A stretch of 64,000 nucleotides of DNA, from positions 2,170,001 to 2,234,000 of the forward strand of contig JAQQWL010000003.1 in NCBI GenBank assembly GCA_038363925.1, written 5' to 3'. Of the stretch, positions 36,156 to 47,080 are shown piece by piece. Every line of letters starts with the position of its first letter. The stretch's first letter is position 1. Origin of the DNA: Apiospora phragmitis. Its lineage: Eukaryota > Ascomycota > Sordariomycetes > Amphisphaeriales > Apiosporaceae. A program made the position numbers and the translations under genes. The notes beneath the pieces were generated by a model. The model made no database searches. It was not told where the DNA came from and saw nothing but the letters and a program-made list of their open reading frames with translations.

Positions 36156-39100
36156 ATGGCGCCCAACATTGAACCCATTCCACAACCTCCCAAGGCGCCC
36201 CTGGTGGGCAACCTGGGCGATGTCGACGTCAAGTTCCCCCTAGACTCAATGGTCAACTTGGCCAACAAGTACGGCCCCATCTTCAAATTAAGCCTTCCCG
36301 GACTAGATTTGGTCGTGGTGTCGGGCTGGGAACTGGTGCACGAGGTCTGCGACGATTCTCGCTTCAAGAAATCTATCAAGGGCGAAGTAGAAGTATATGC
36401 ACCTATCACACACACCCTCCAGACTTTGAAAACACCAATTCACTAACACGAATATCATCGCTTCTAGGAGCTGAGGGCTGCTGTTAATGACGGACTCTTC
36501 ACTGTAAGTAACAGTACCTACAGAGTCGGGTGTTGTTGGGCCGGTCCTGTTGCTAATCGAAGAACCGGGCTAGTCCTCCGGAGAAGAGGAAGAGAATTGG
36601 GGCGTCGCCCATCGAGTGCTCATGTCCGCCTTCGGGCCACTGTCCATCAGAAACATGTTCGATGAGATGCACGAGATCGCTAGTCAGCTGGCGTTGAAAT
36701 GGGCTCGGCAAGGGCCTCACGAGCCGTTGGACGTGGGCGCGGATATGACCCGCCTCGCCCTCGACACCGTGGCCCTGTGCTCCATGGGCTTCCGCTTCAA
36801 CTCGTACTACCGGCAGGACATGCACCCGTTCATCCAGGCCATGAACGAAGTCCTGGACGCGGCGGCCCTCCGGACGAACCGCTTCATGCCGTCCGTCTTT
36901 TACCACTCGGCGAACCGCAAATTCAAGGAGAACATCCGACTCCTGCGGTCGACGGCACGCGATGTCGTGGAGGCCAGAAGGCTTCTTCCCGAAGGCTCCA
37001 ATGAGAGGAAAGACCTCCTGAATGCCATGCTGGTCGGAGTCGACCCCAAGACAGGTCGAAAAATGTCCGACGAGAGCATTATCGACAACCTGATCACCTT
37101 CTTGGTGGCCGGGCACGAGACCACAGCCGGCACGCTTTCGTTCACACTGTACAATATAGTTAAATATCCCGAAGTGTGCCGGAAGGCCCAACAGGAGGTC
37201 GATGATGTGGTTGGCACTGGCGCTGTCACGTTAGAACACGTCTCGAAACTGAAGTATATAACTGCGGTGAGTTCGATTCTAGCAGAATCCCTAACCCCTA
37301 TTCTTGTCCGAGGCGCTCGCTGACCATGAGCCACCCGCCAGCTTATTCGAGAGACCATGAGACTGAACGCGCCCATCACGGCGTTTGCCCGGGAGGCGGT
37401 CGGCGACCAAGTCATCGGCGGCAAGTACCACGTCAAGAAAGACACGCAGATCGTCTGCTTCCTCACGCGGTCGCAGAGCGACCCGGTGGTCTGGGGCCCC
37501 GACGCCGACGCGTTCCGGCCCGAGCGGATGCTGGACGCGAACTTCGACCGGATGCAGAAGGCGCACCCGCACTGCTGGGCGCCGTTCGGGACCGGCCTGC
37601 GCGCCTGCATCGGGCGGCCGTTTGCGTGGCAGGAGATGGTCCTGGCCCTGGCCGTCCTGCTGCAGAACTTCAACTTCGCCCTGCACAACCCGGCTTACAC
37701 GCTGAGCCTCGCCCAGTCGCTGACCATTAAGCCCAAGGACTTCTACCTGCGGGCCATCTTGCGCGAGGGCCTGTCGCCGGCGCAGCTGGAGGCGTGCTTG
37801 GCGGGGGCTTTTGGTGGCGCTGCGGCAGCTGGTGGAGCAGGAGGCACAACCTCGCCTCCCCTGGGCGGCAGGCAGACAGCACGGCCGACAGGGAGGAAGA
37901 TTGCGATTTACTACGGCTCCAACTCAGGTACTTGTGAATTCATGGCGCAGAGGCTGGCTTCCAATGCCAACGCACACGGATACGCGGCCTGCGTCGACAT
38001 ACTGGACGCCGCCACAGAAGCACTGCCGACCGGCTGTCCCGTGGTCATCATCGCGGCATCGTACGAGGGCCAGCCCACACACAATGCATCCCATTTTGTC
38101 AACTGGATCGAGAATCTAGGTGACAAGAAGTTAGAAGGAATAAGATATGCCGTATGGGGCTGTGGTATGTCATTCCATAAAGGGGTTGCCGGAGTTGGAA
38201 TTGTATGGCAACGGACCTCGGACTGACAAGGAGAGACAGGTCACAGCGACTGGGCTGAAACATTCCAAAGGGTACCAGGTTTGATTGACACAACCCTAGA
38301 AAGGCTCGGCGCCTCTAAGATGGTGCCTATGGGGACCACCAATGCGAAAGACCGAGACATGTTCTCCGACTTCGAGACATGGGAAGACCACACCTTGTGG
38401 CCGGCCATCAAGCAACACTTTGGCGAGTCGGAGAGCCCCGAAGCCTCCGCCCCCGCCGTGCTTCAGGTCTCGTTCACGACGCCCCGGGCCTCTGCCCTGC
38501 GGCAAGACGTCAAAGAGTCCTTGGTCATCGACGCCCGCAGCCTGACCAAGAACGACGGCGGGGGCGCTGGCGGGAAGCGCCACCTCGAGATCCAGCTGCC
38601 CAGCGGCTGCACCTACTCCGCCGGCGACTACTTGGCCGTGCTGCCGCACAACCCGAAGGAGACGGTGGGCCGCGTGATGCGGCGCTTCCAGCTGGCCTGG
38701 GATGCTCACATCTCGATCGAGTCGTCGCACCCGACCACGCTGCCTACCAATGTCAGCTTGCCCGTCGCTGAGGTGTTGGGCTCCTACGTCGAACTGAACC
38801 AGGTGGCTACGAAGCGGGTACGTCAAGAAAATCCCAACTCCTGTTGTTGTTAAGGAAAAGGCCTATGGCGAAGAGAGTGAGAGAGTGCTTGTGTGCACAA
38901 GTGTGCTGACCAACTCCCAACACAGAATATCACTGCCCTCAGCCAACTCGCAGACGACGGCGAGATCAAGGAAAAGATCTTGCTTATAGCTGCAGAGAAG
39001 ACCTTCGAAGACGAGGTTCGGTCTAAGTATTTGTCTGTCCTCGGAATCCTGGAACGGTTCCCTGCTCTGCACATCCCATTCGGGTGCTTTCTTTCCATGT

Positions 39101-39948
39101 TGCCGCCCATGCGCGTGCGCCAATAGTGAGTAGTCCACTTTTACCCTCGAACGCTCGATCCATGCAAGCTGTATACAATGAATTACAAGGGATGATGAGC
39201 ATCTTACTGACCGAGAATTTTCCTTCGTTCCCAGCTCGATATCCTCTTCCCCTTTGGCCCACGAGGGCAGGTTGACGTTGACCTACTCCGTACTCGACGC
39301 ACCCGCCTATTCCGGCGTGGGTCGTCACGTCGGCGCGGCGTCCTCCTACCTTTCCGGCCTACTGCCAGACGACAAGATCCAGGCCTCGGTGCGCGCTGCG
39401 GCCGGCGGGTTCCGCCTGCCCCTGGAGCCGGCCAAGACCCCGATCGTCTGCATCGCCGCCGGCACGGGTGTGGCGCCCTTCCGCGCCTTCATGCAGGAGC
39501 GCTGGATCATCATGTCCTCCGCCGCCAAGGGCGGGGGGGACAGCAAAAGCCGCTGGCCCCGGCCCTCCTGTTCTACGGCTGCCGCGACCTAGCGAACGAC
39601 GACCTCTACCGCGACGAGTTCGACGCGTGGGAGCGGGCCGGCGTCGTGACGGTGTACCGCGCGCACAGCCGCCGCCGCGGCACCGAAGAGGAGGGGGCGG
39701 CCGGCTGCCGCTACGTGCAGGACCGGCTGTGGCGCGAGCGGCGGGCGGTGGGCGAGCTCTGGCGCCGGGGCGCGCGCTTCTACGTCTGCGGGGCCAGCAA
39801 GATGGCGCAGGCGGCCAAGGGGGTGCTGGTGCGGATTGTGCAGAGCGAGAGCGGGGGCGCCGGCCAAAAGGCGATGACGGCCGAGGAGGCTGCGGCGTGG
39901 TTTGACAAGCATCGGAATGAGCGCTTTGCTACCGATGTCTTTGATTGA
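36156..39948 (+). CDS. Self-sufficient cytochrome P450:NADPH-P450 reductase fusion (CYP505 type)
   Basis: Seven exons (36156-36392, 36468-36503, 36574-37266, 37342-38164, 38240-38817, 38926-39125, 39235-39948) give about 1093 codons, the usual length of CYP505 proteins. The P450 half has IPQPPKAPLVGNLG, the I-helix AGHETTAG, ETMRLNAP and haem loop PFGTGLRACIGRPFAW. The reductase half has an FMN loop YYGSNSGTCEFMA near 37910, the FAD motif RQYSISSS and the NADPH motif GTGVAPFRAFMQER. It ends FDKHRNERF. No membrane anchor. The known members are subterminal fatty-acid hydroxylases. The exons total 3281 nt, one short of a multiple of three, and the frame changes just after the G7 run 39533-39539, before LAPALLFYGCRD. 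A base lost in a homopolymer, by sequencing error or mutation, explains it. Confidence 0.92.
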
Positions 39949-40050
39949 TTAAGTGAAGAAGAAGTTTGTTAAATATAACATGCCTAGACACCCCGCTGAC
40001 CATAGCACCTTGTAACCCATATATATACCCAAATACAAAATAAGATCATT

Positions 40051-40791
40051 TCAGTATGTGACCATAACTGCCTTGTTCACATAGTCCGCCTTCTTCTGCA
40101 GCAGAAGATGCTGCGCGATCCACTTCCCGGTGTCCTCCCTCGAGATGGAGTACCCGATCGCCTCGGACAGACGCCCCTCCTTGAAATCCTCGACGCCAAC
40201 CCGGATGGGCTTGTCGGTCTCGCCGTCCGACAACAGGCTGGGCCGCACGATAGTGTACGTCTCGCCGCTGTCCCTCAGGGCGTGCTCCATGGCGTTCTTG
40301 TCGATGTGCGGCACCTTGAGCATCCACCCGTAGACGGGGTACAAGGCGATGGGGTAGTCGCGGCCGTGCTTGGACACGCCCGTCGTGCTGCACGCGACGA
40401 TGTGCGGGCGGCCCGTCGCGCCCTTGGTGGCGCGCAGGTCCGCGACCGCCGTGAGGACGCAGGCCATGGCGGTCCGGCACACGGAGGGGTCGTCGAGGGT
40501 CAGCTTGTGGAGGATCGGCTTGGCGCCGACGGTGAAGACGATCTCGTCGACGAGGGACGACCCGTCGGCCTCCTTGAGCAGACACTCGGCCACGTCGGCG
40601 GCGTTCTTGGCGTTGCCCTCCACCACGTGCAGGTTCGCGGTGGTCTCGGGCGGGAAGATGGCGGTCAGCTTTGCCGGGTAGCGGCAGAGGGCGATGCACT
40701 GGTGGCCCGCTTGGAGGGTGTGCTTCAGCGCCGAGAGGCCGGTTCCGCCGCTGGCGCCGAAGAAGGCGACCGTCTTTGTTTCGTTGCTCAT
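40051..40791 (-). CDS. NmrA-like / atypical SDR NAD(P)-binding protein
   Basis: The start at 40791 gives MSNETKTVAFFGASGGTGLSALKH, with the glycine-rich GASGGTG cofactor loop at residues 12-18. Downstream are CRYPAKLTA, VVEGNA, VDEIVFTVGA, IVACSTTGVSKHGRDYP and YTIVRPSLLSDG, a pattern common in atypical SDRs and NmrA-like proteins. No canonical YxxxK pair is evident, so it may bind NAD(P) as a sensor rather than catalyse a reaction. Single exon, 246 aa, intact. It is convergent with the CYP505-type gene, with only about 100 nt between the stops. A role in regulation or redox sensing is inference from the family. Confidence 0.8.
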   Translation of the reverse strand: MSNETKTVAFFGASGGTGLSALKHTLQAGHQCIALCRYPAKLTAIFPPETTANLHVVEGNAKNAADVAECLLKEADGSSLVDEIVFTVGAKPILHKLTLDDPSVCRTAMACVLTAVADLRATKGATGRPHIVACSTTGVSKHGRDYPIALYPVYGWMLKVPHIDKNAMEHALRDSGETYTIVRPSLLSDGETDKPIRVGVEDFKEGRLSEAIGYSISREDTGKWIAQHLLLQKKADYVNKAVMVTY

Positions 40792-41480
40792 GTTTGGGGA
40801 GGCAAAGACCAGATTAGATATTTGGTTACTCGACTGGTAGTAGTGTACACAAAGTGTAAGCAATCAGCCCGGGCTCAGCTATCAGTTGTAAGTTGTCAGT
40901 TGTAAGTCGAGCGAAGTAAATTGGTTTGAGCTCGTGGGTAGTCAAAGGTGTTGCATTATTCGTATCATCATGAGTATGGTACTTATTTTCAATATATATG
41001 CACATTCTCTTGGTAGTTAGCATAATCATATGATGAGAAACTCGCGTCCTGTCATTAGTCGTAGTTGGATGCCTTGAGTCTCGGTCAATTCTCGCGTCCT
41101 TTTTCGGGGTGGATTCACTTCTGTCGCCCGCCACATGCCCTCCGTCAGCACACTTTTGGGTTAGGCCAGCTTGGGCAAGCCACAACATCCCCAGCCACGA
41201 GCTGAGCTTCCAGTGGCGTCCAGGTACTCATTCATGTTCACTGAGCACGAGCTGAGGCAGCCCGTCAGTTTAGCACAATGCTTACTCGCTATCTCCAAAA
41301 CGGGACAGCTCAGCTCAACAGCTTCAGCATTCATTTCGCTTGATATCAGAATTCATTAGAGATCTGTGAACTCCAGATCTTTCATTGGTTATCAAGGTTA
41401 CAACGGGACGCTGCAGCCGTGTAGTGTGTGGGACGAACCCCCAGGTTGCCCCGACCCGTCCGTCCGCCTCTTGATTGCAG
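40792..41480. other. Intergenic region between divergent NmrA-like and Zn2Cys6 genes
   Basis: About 690 nt. Near 40880 are two CAGTTGTAAGT copies 14 nt apart. Near 41200-41260 CACGAGCTGAG occurs twice. These are short direct repeats of unknown use in the shared upstream region. Confidence 0.4.
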
Positions 41481-44239
41481 ATGGCTCAAGTGTCAGCCGC
41501 CGAATTGTCGGCGGTCGGGTCGAGAAAAGCGCGAGCGACACACCGCGCCCGGCCACCAAGCCACACAGCTGCGTCGTCTGTCGTTCCCGCAAAGTTCGGT
41601 GTGACAAGCTTTCTCCGTGTTCCAATTGCCGCCGCGCCAACATCCCTTGCGTCGTCCCCCCTGGCCGACCGCCCGCCGAGGTGGGCCCGTCGCCTGGACC
41701 GCGCCCATCTCGCTGCGTCCTCCGATGCGCAACCATCATCGTCGTCGCAGCCTCCTGCCCATGACGGCGGCGCTGCTGTTCAGGTTGCGGAGCGGCTGCA
41801 GAAGCTCGAAAGCCTCGTCAAGGACCTGAGCAGCCAGCTGGAGCAGGCACAGGCGGTCGTCGCTCCGGCCAACTCGGGCTCCCCTTCCGCCAACTCCACA
41901 GGAAGCTCGGCGCGCAGAGAAGCGGAGAACTGGGGGGATTCTCCTTCTGCGTCCGCCCCTCCAGGTGCTACCAGACAGTCTGGGAAGTTGGTCATACAGG
42001 ATGGCGACCGCAGCCGTTACATTAGCAGCGACTTTTGGTCCAAGATCAATGATGAGGTCAACCAACACATTGCTTCCCCTTCTTCTAGTGGATATTGTCT
42101 AATACTGACAGCCTATTGCAGCTCACTGCGCTGAGGATGGATACAATCCATCTTGCAAACGAAGACTCGGAAAGCTCGGAGGACGATATGTCCCCGGAGA
42201 ATAGCCAGCCGACGGGTGAGCTACAAAGGACACCGTCAGATCGCAACGCGTTCATTTTCGGTCACAACATCAGCTCTTTTCCTTCCTCTAGTTCCGACCT
42301 TCACCCTCTACCGTCACAGGTCTCATATTTGCTCGATGTGTACTCGGACAATGTGAACTTCATGGCACAGGCCGTCCATATGCCTTCTGTGTCAAAGCTG
42401 GCTCGAGAGATGCGTTCCAAAGGAACCGCAAGTCTGACGCCATCTAACGAGGCATTGCTGTTTGCCATGTATTATGCTGCGATTACGTCTATGGAAGACG
42501 ATGATGTAAGTCAGTTCGCATATATACCATACTGGTATCCATATGTTCCTTGTAATAACCGCATAGTTGCAACCAGGTCAAAGCAAATTTCGGCGCATCC
42601 AAATCGGATCTTAATCACAGGTTCCGAGTGGGCTTCGAAAAGGCTGTTGCCAAGGCAGATTTCTTGAACGCACCAAACCTCACTTTAGTTCAAGCATTCA
42701 TAGCCTTCCTCTGCCTCGCCCGCCGGCATGACAGCCCACGCTACGTCTGGATGATGGTTGGCATCGTCATCAGGATGGCCCAGTCGATCGGGTTGCACCG
42801 CGATGGATCTCATTTCCCGAGTTTGGATCCCTTTGAGATCGAAGTGCGACGAAGAGCATGGTGGGCTCTTTATATGCTCAATGCGCGATCCTCGGAAGAT
42901 CAAGGGACAGAGCTCGCCATGGGGAACGACAGCTTTGATACGAAGATACCCCTGAACATCAACGACACCGACATTGAGCCAGGGATGAAAGAGCCCCCAA
43001 AAGCCCGTGTTGGAATCTCTGACACAACCTATGCGCTTGTCTCCATCGAGTACTGCACCACGACGAGAAAGCTGGCATCCCTCGAGATGAAGAATGGCAT
43101 ACCGGACCTGGATCACCTCAGTCGACTGTTAGAGGATATATATGAGAAACTTGACCGAGAGTGTTTTCAGCATGTCTTACAGGTCGGCGAAGTCAGGCGT
43201 GAGCTTGGCATCGCCGTTACACGGATTGTCATAGCAAAGCTGAAACTCCTCATATTCGTGCCACTGCTACTATCCTCCCCTGCCGGCCATTTCTCGGATG
43301 ATATCCGAACATCGCTATTCATGGCAGCGATCGAGGTAGCCGAATACAATCATTCGATGAATGAGAATAAGGCCTTCATCCCCTACCGTTGGCTCTTCCA
43401 GACCTACACCCACTGGCATTCGGTCGTGTACTTGCTGCTTGAAATTTCTCGGCGTCCGTGGTCACCCCTAGTTGAGCGCGCTTGGGTGGCTCTCCATAGC
43501 AAGTGGCTCATCCCGGTGAACGCCTTCAAGATGGACAAGAACAAGGAGATCAGCATGCCCCTGAAGAAGCTGCTGGCCAAGGCCCGGGCACATCGCACAG
43601 CGGAGCTGCAACGGCTTCGAAGCGATCCGTCGGCGGCTGAGAGGCCTAGAAGAGATGGATAGGAGGTCGCAAGTACCGGCGAGCTCCGGATCTTGTCCGC
43701 CTGGTGTCGACGCTGCAGACGCTTTCTGTAAGCTTTGGCGCCAGGCTCTGGCCACGCCCGACGCTGAAAGTCGGCAGCAAACGGGTCCTTCCCTAAACCT
43801 GACACATGGAGATACCCCTGCTGGCGATATGGCAACCCTTGTAGGACACTTGTCCCCAATGGACGCGGTTACGGGCTTGGGCTACGGTGCGGACTTCGCA
43901 AACTCCATTGGCGCTACGACACAGAGTTACTTTGAGCCCAGCCAATCTATACCTGGCCACACCATGCCCCACCCCAACAATGCCGCGTTCGCAGTTCCAC
44001 TCTCGGTGCCAGGCAGGCAGGTTTCCTCTGGCTTCGCCATGAATCCAGTCTCCGGCTATGACCCCCAGGTGTTCAGCCCTTCGTGGCTATGGGCGGACAT
44101 GGATCCCTATACCGATGTGTTCGCCAACTTGGAGGGGAGTCCGGGGGATACCGGAATGGACCTCGACCACGACATGAACTGGTCCGACTGGGTCCAGTCG
44201 GCTAAGCATATGGAAAGTAATGCTGGGCCGGGGACCTAA
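41481..44239 (+). CDS. Zn2Cys6 fungal transcription factor, zinc cluster in a different frame from the rest
   Basis: The ATG at 41481 (MAQVSAAELSAVGS) opens a frame that runs to the first intron, but the zinc cluster is read one base off. At 41570-41650 it has the exact C-x2-C-x6-C-x5-C-x2-C-x6-C layout (CVVCRSRKVRCDKLSPCSNC, then RRANIPC). One base missing near 41520 and one extra between about 41660 and 41715 would join it to the coiled-coil linker VAERLQKLESLVKDLSSQLEQ. Introns 42057-42121 and 42506-42576 keep frame. The fungal-specific regulator domain follows: FLCLARRHDSPRYVWMMVG, IGLHRDGS, RRRAWWALYMLN. A further +1 change near 43642 links SAAER to the ~190-residue C-terminal tail. The exons total 3n+1, as expected from these changes. 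Probable pathway regulator of neighbouring genes, by position only. Confidence 0.8.
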
Positions 44240-44825
44240 TCTGGTGGTTAGGTTAACAAGACGACTGTCACTACAACATCGGGTTTTGTGTATGAATGGA
44301 TCACTTTTCGCCACATGCGAAGCAAGTGTCAGGAGGGTTGTGAGAGTGGGATAAACACTTTGTTTACCAATGGATGCAACGATTATTACTGTCTTCAGTC
44401 GGCGCAACCGAACCTTAAGTTCTTCTTGCTGCGCTACTGCTCGCAGCTGCTGTCTCTTTGAGACTTTGGCCATTTGGTCCATTCAATCGGTGGTAACGAC
44501 GTGTATTGTGTACAAAGCGTAGCAGGGACGTAATCAACGCAGGCTGATGACGTGAGCTTACCTGGACAGTATTGCCCACCAATTGGCTAGGAGGGGACTA
44601 CATCACCTGTTCTCTCCTTCATCACACTTTCTGAGCTCACCACCATGCAATAATCGCCACGCTTGCTTTGGTAGGGACACAGGCCTCTTGTGGCCATTTC
44701 ATCTAGTTTGAACGTTCTGGCGCGTAATAGTGCCGGCACCTTCTCTTGGCCAGTCGTACTCGGCTGCAGCATAGCTCGACGAAGGCCATACATATCCGTC
44801 CGACCATGTCCCGCCCACGGATACC
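44240..44825. other. Intergenic region after the Zn2Cys6 gene
   Basis: About 590 nt. Small opposing open frames without motifs. No feature recognised. Confidence 0.4.
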
Positions 44826-45283
44826 ATGTCTCATTACGACTTTGGCCGGTGGATTGCTCAAGAGCGGCACGCGTATTGGGAGCTCCCATTCGGCGCCATC
44901 CCGTCCCCCCATACGCCCTGCAACTGCAACGTCGCACATACGGCGCAGTTCTTCCTCCGGGAGAGTTCTAGTCGGAAGAGGACCAGCTGGATGACGCGTC
45001 TCCCGGCGAGCGGCTCAACGGCGTCGTCGAGGGCCCCGATGAGCCGGGTTGGTTGCGGGTGCATCCCTCCTCCTCTTCTTCAGCTTCGACGGCAACCAAG
45101 GGCCCGAGCGCCACACCTCGACGACGCCGTCACTGCCGCCATCGAGGCTTTCCAGGCACATCATCTTAATCACCAACATCCAAACCCGCCGCCCCTTCTC
45201 CAGTCTTGAAAGCATTCGCACCGGCGGCCCGCCCCCGAGCCCGAGACTAGCAACAGCAACAGCAAAAGCAACAGAAACAACAA

Positions 45284-45323
<40 letters not shown>

Positions 45324-46382
45324 GCGGGCTCTCCGTCGCCGGGCACCCGCGACACCATCGTCACCACACACACACACCCTGGGAGCTGACTTTGTTTTCT
45401 AGAAAAGAACAACAACAACGCCGACGACGACGACGATGATGATGATGACGATGACGATGACGACGGCGGCTCCAACTGGCTTAGCCGCGTGCAAACATCA
45501 GCTCCCATCCACATCACCAACAATTACGGCTCATCCCCCACATGCCACATCCAGGACCGTACGACCACAGCCAGTAGCAGCCAGCCAGAAGCAGCAGAGC
45601 CGCTCGCCGGCCGCATGGAGCGCCGGTTAGTTCTGCGGCGTGCTCTGCCGATGGATCCTGGCGATCCCTCACGTGCGTCGGCTGGCTCGGGCCACCATAC
45701 TGATCGACGAGGGGACGTTCGCGGCCGCCATCCGGCGCGCCAACCCCGCTGCCGCGATGGAGAAGGCCAAGGCCGACGCCGAACCGTTCGTCCGCGTTGC
45801 TGCTGACGCCGCCGCTGCTGCTGCTTTCAAGGCTGCAGCCGCCGCCGTGGCGCCTGCGGTGGGTGGCTGCCCTCCACGCCGACCGGGGCGTTTGGCAGGA
45901 GCTGTACGTGGCCAAGGCCGGCGCAGACGGCGGATGTCTGCTTGACAATCCTGAGGACATAACGCTCTTCCTTCAACCCAACAATACATGTTGTATTCTT
46001 TCGCGGTTTCTCTCAGAAAGTATTGAATTCTTCACTTAGATCAATTTAACCGCTCGATTTAACCATGGTCTACGGCAAGTACGGCGCGCCTTCAGCCACG
46101 AGGTGCTGGAGTGGTGCTACAACAAGGCCATATCGACGAGAAGTAGTACCTGGTCGTCTACGGATGGTTCGAGAACCTTTCCGACCACGAGCTACGCCCC
46201 CAGGCGCGCGTGGCCATGTGGAAAAGCAAACAGGTCGCCGGGCTTCTCCACAACGCCACGGTCTGCCCGCAGAACGGCTTGGTCTGGATCCCGCAGATCG
46301 GCCAGGTCAGCTTCGAGTCGTGCATTGGAAACCATGAGGAGCAGACCCGGTCCTCGGCGCCGACATGGATGTGGTCGAGGTA
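44826..46382 (+). pseudogene. Degraded coding region with S/N/D-rich repeats, family unknown
   Basis: Plus-strand fragments in shifting frames look like protein. SHYDFGRWIAQERHAYWELPFG starts at 44829, and EEDQLDDASPGERLNGVV lies near 44980. A (CAG)n tract at about 45280-45325 can read as poly-Ser, and a GAC/GAT tract at 45421-45470 as poly-Asp, followed by SNWLSRVQTSAPIHITNNY. ILIDEGTFAAAIRRANP lies near 45700. Near 46095-46380 are SHEVLEWCYNK and then YLVVYGWFENLSDHELRPQA to the stop at 46380. Stops (for example TAG near 46145) and frame changes separate them. I do not recognise the family. Whether this is one gene or two is not clear. It lies directly before the RIP island but is not itself RIP-mutated. 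Confidence 0.35.
45280..45325. repeat. CAG trinucleotide repeat
   Basis: An ACA/CAG-rich tract with roughly a dozen CAG units. Opposite-strand open frames show it as poly-Leu, so the real coding frame is uncertain. Confidence 0.7.
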
Positions 46383-47080
46383 ATCCCCAACGGGCGCCAT
46401 AGTGGGCAGATGGTGGCACTGGTAGCGGACGAAAAACGGGGGGTTGGACGGACAAACAGACAGCAGAGCAAAGCGAGCAGAGGCAATTCGAGAGCAGAAC
46501 ACACGAATGAGAGTGATTAAGTAACTCCGACGGAATGGTAACGCGTTATACCGAGACGGGGAGGCTTTATTTTAGATTCTTCGAAATCTGAATCTATTTT
46601 CTTTCCCTTTTTTTGTTTCGCCATAGTATCTCAAGTATAGCCTTCACGCTATCCTCATTAACAGAGCCGCTGCCTTCTTACATGGCGGCGGCGGCGGCGG
46701 CGGTCTCTCCTTTAATCTCGTTGCTCTCATTCTTGTCACGGAGATCGTCATCTTCGGCGTCGTCCTCAAATAGGATAGGTCACCCTCGTCCTCACTGCTG
46801 GTTACCGCCGCACGCGTACTGCTCTTGCCCCTCCTACGTACTGCTGTGTCGGGTGGCAGGCAATTCATCAATTGTCCGATAATCTGAATGAAAGCTGGTG
46901 AAATTACTCATGCAGAGTTGGAAATGAGATTGGAATGTTAATACAGTCGAATTCGAAATCGGTTTCCGCCTTTCAAGACTAAACTGTCTGTTAATGTCGG
47001 ATCTACATCAGACTCGGCGCTGACAGGTACTTTTCATGGCCTGCACAATACTTTGGGTCATTAGAGGTACGTACTGCTCT
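46383..47080. other. Transition zone to the RIP island, with a minus-strand coding trace
   Basis: Near 46650-46870 the minus strand reads RRRGKSSTRAAVTSSEDEGD and, after a one-base change, EDDAEDDDLRDKNESNEIKG and a poly-Ala end. This acidic tail resembles the C-terminus of a degraded mobile-element or unknown protein. Base composition is normal up to about 47080. Confidence 0.3.

Noticed and set aside
45170..45523. Poly-Ser/poly-Leu frame on the minus strand
   Set aside because: Produced by the CAG and GAC/GAT repeats read in antisense.
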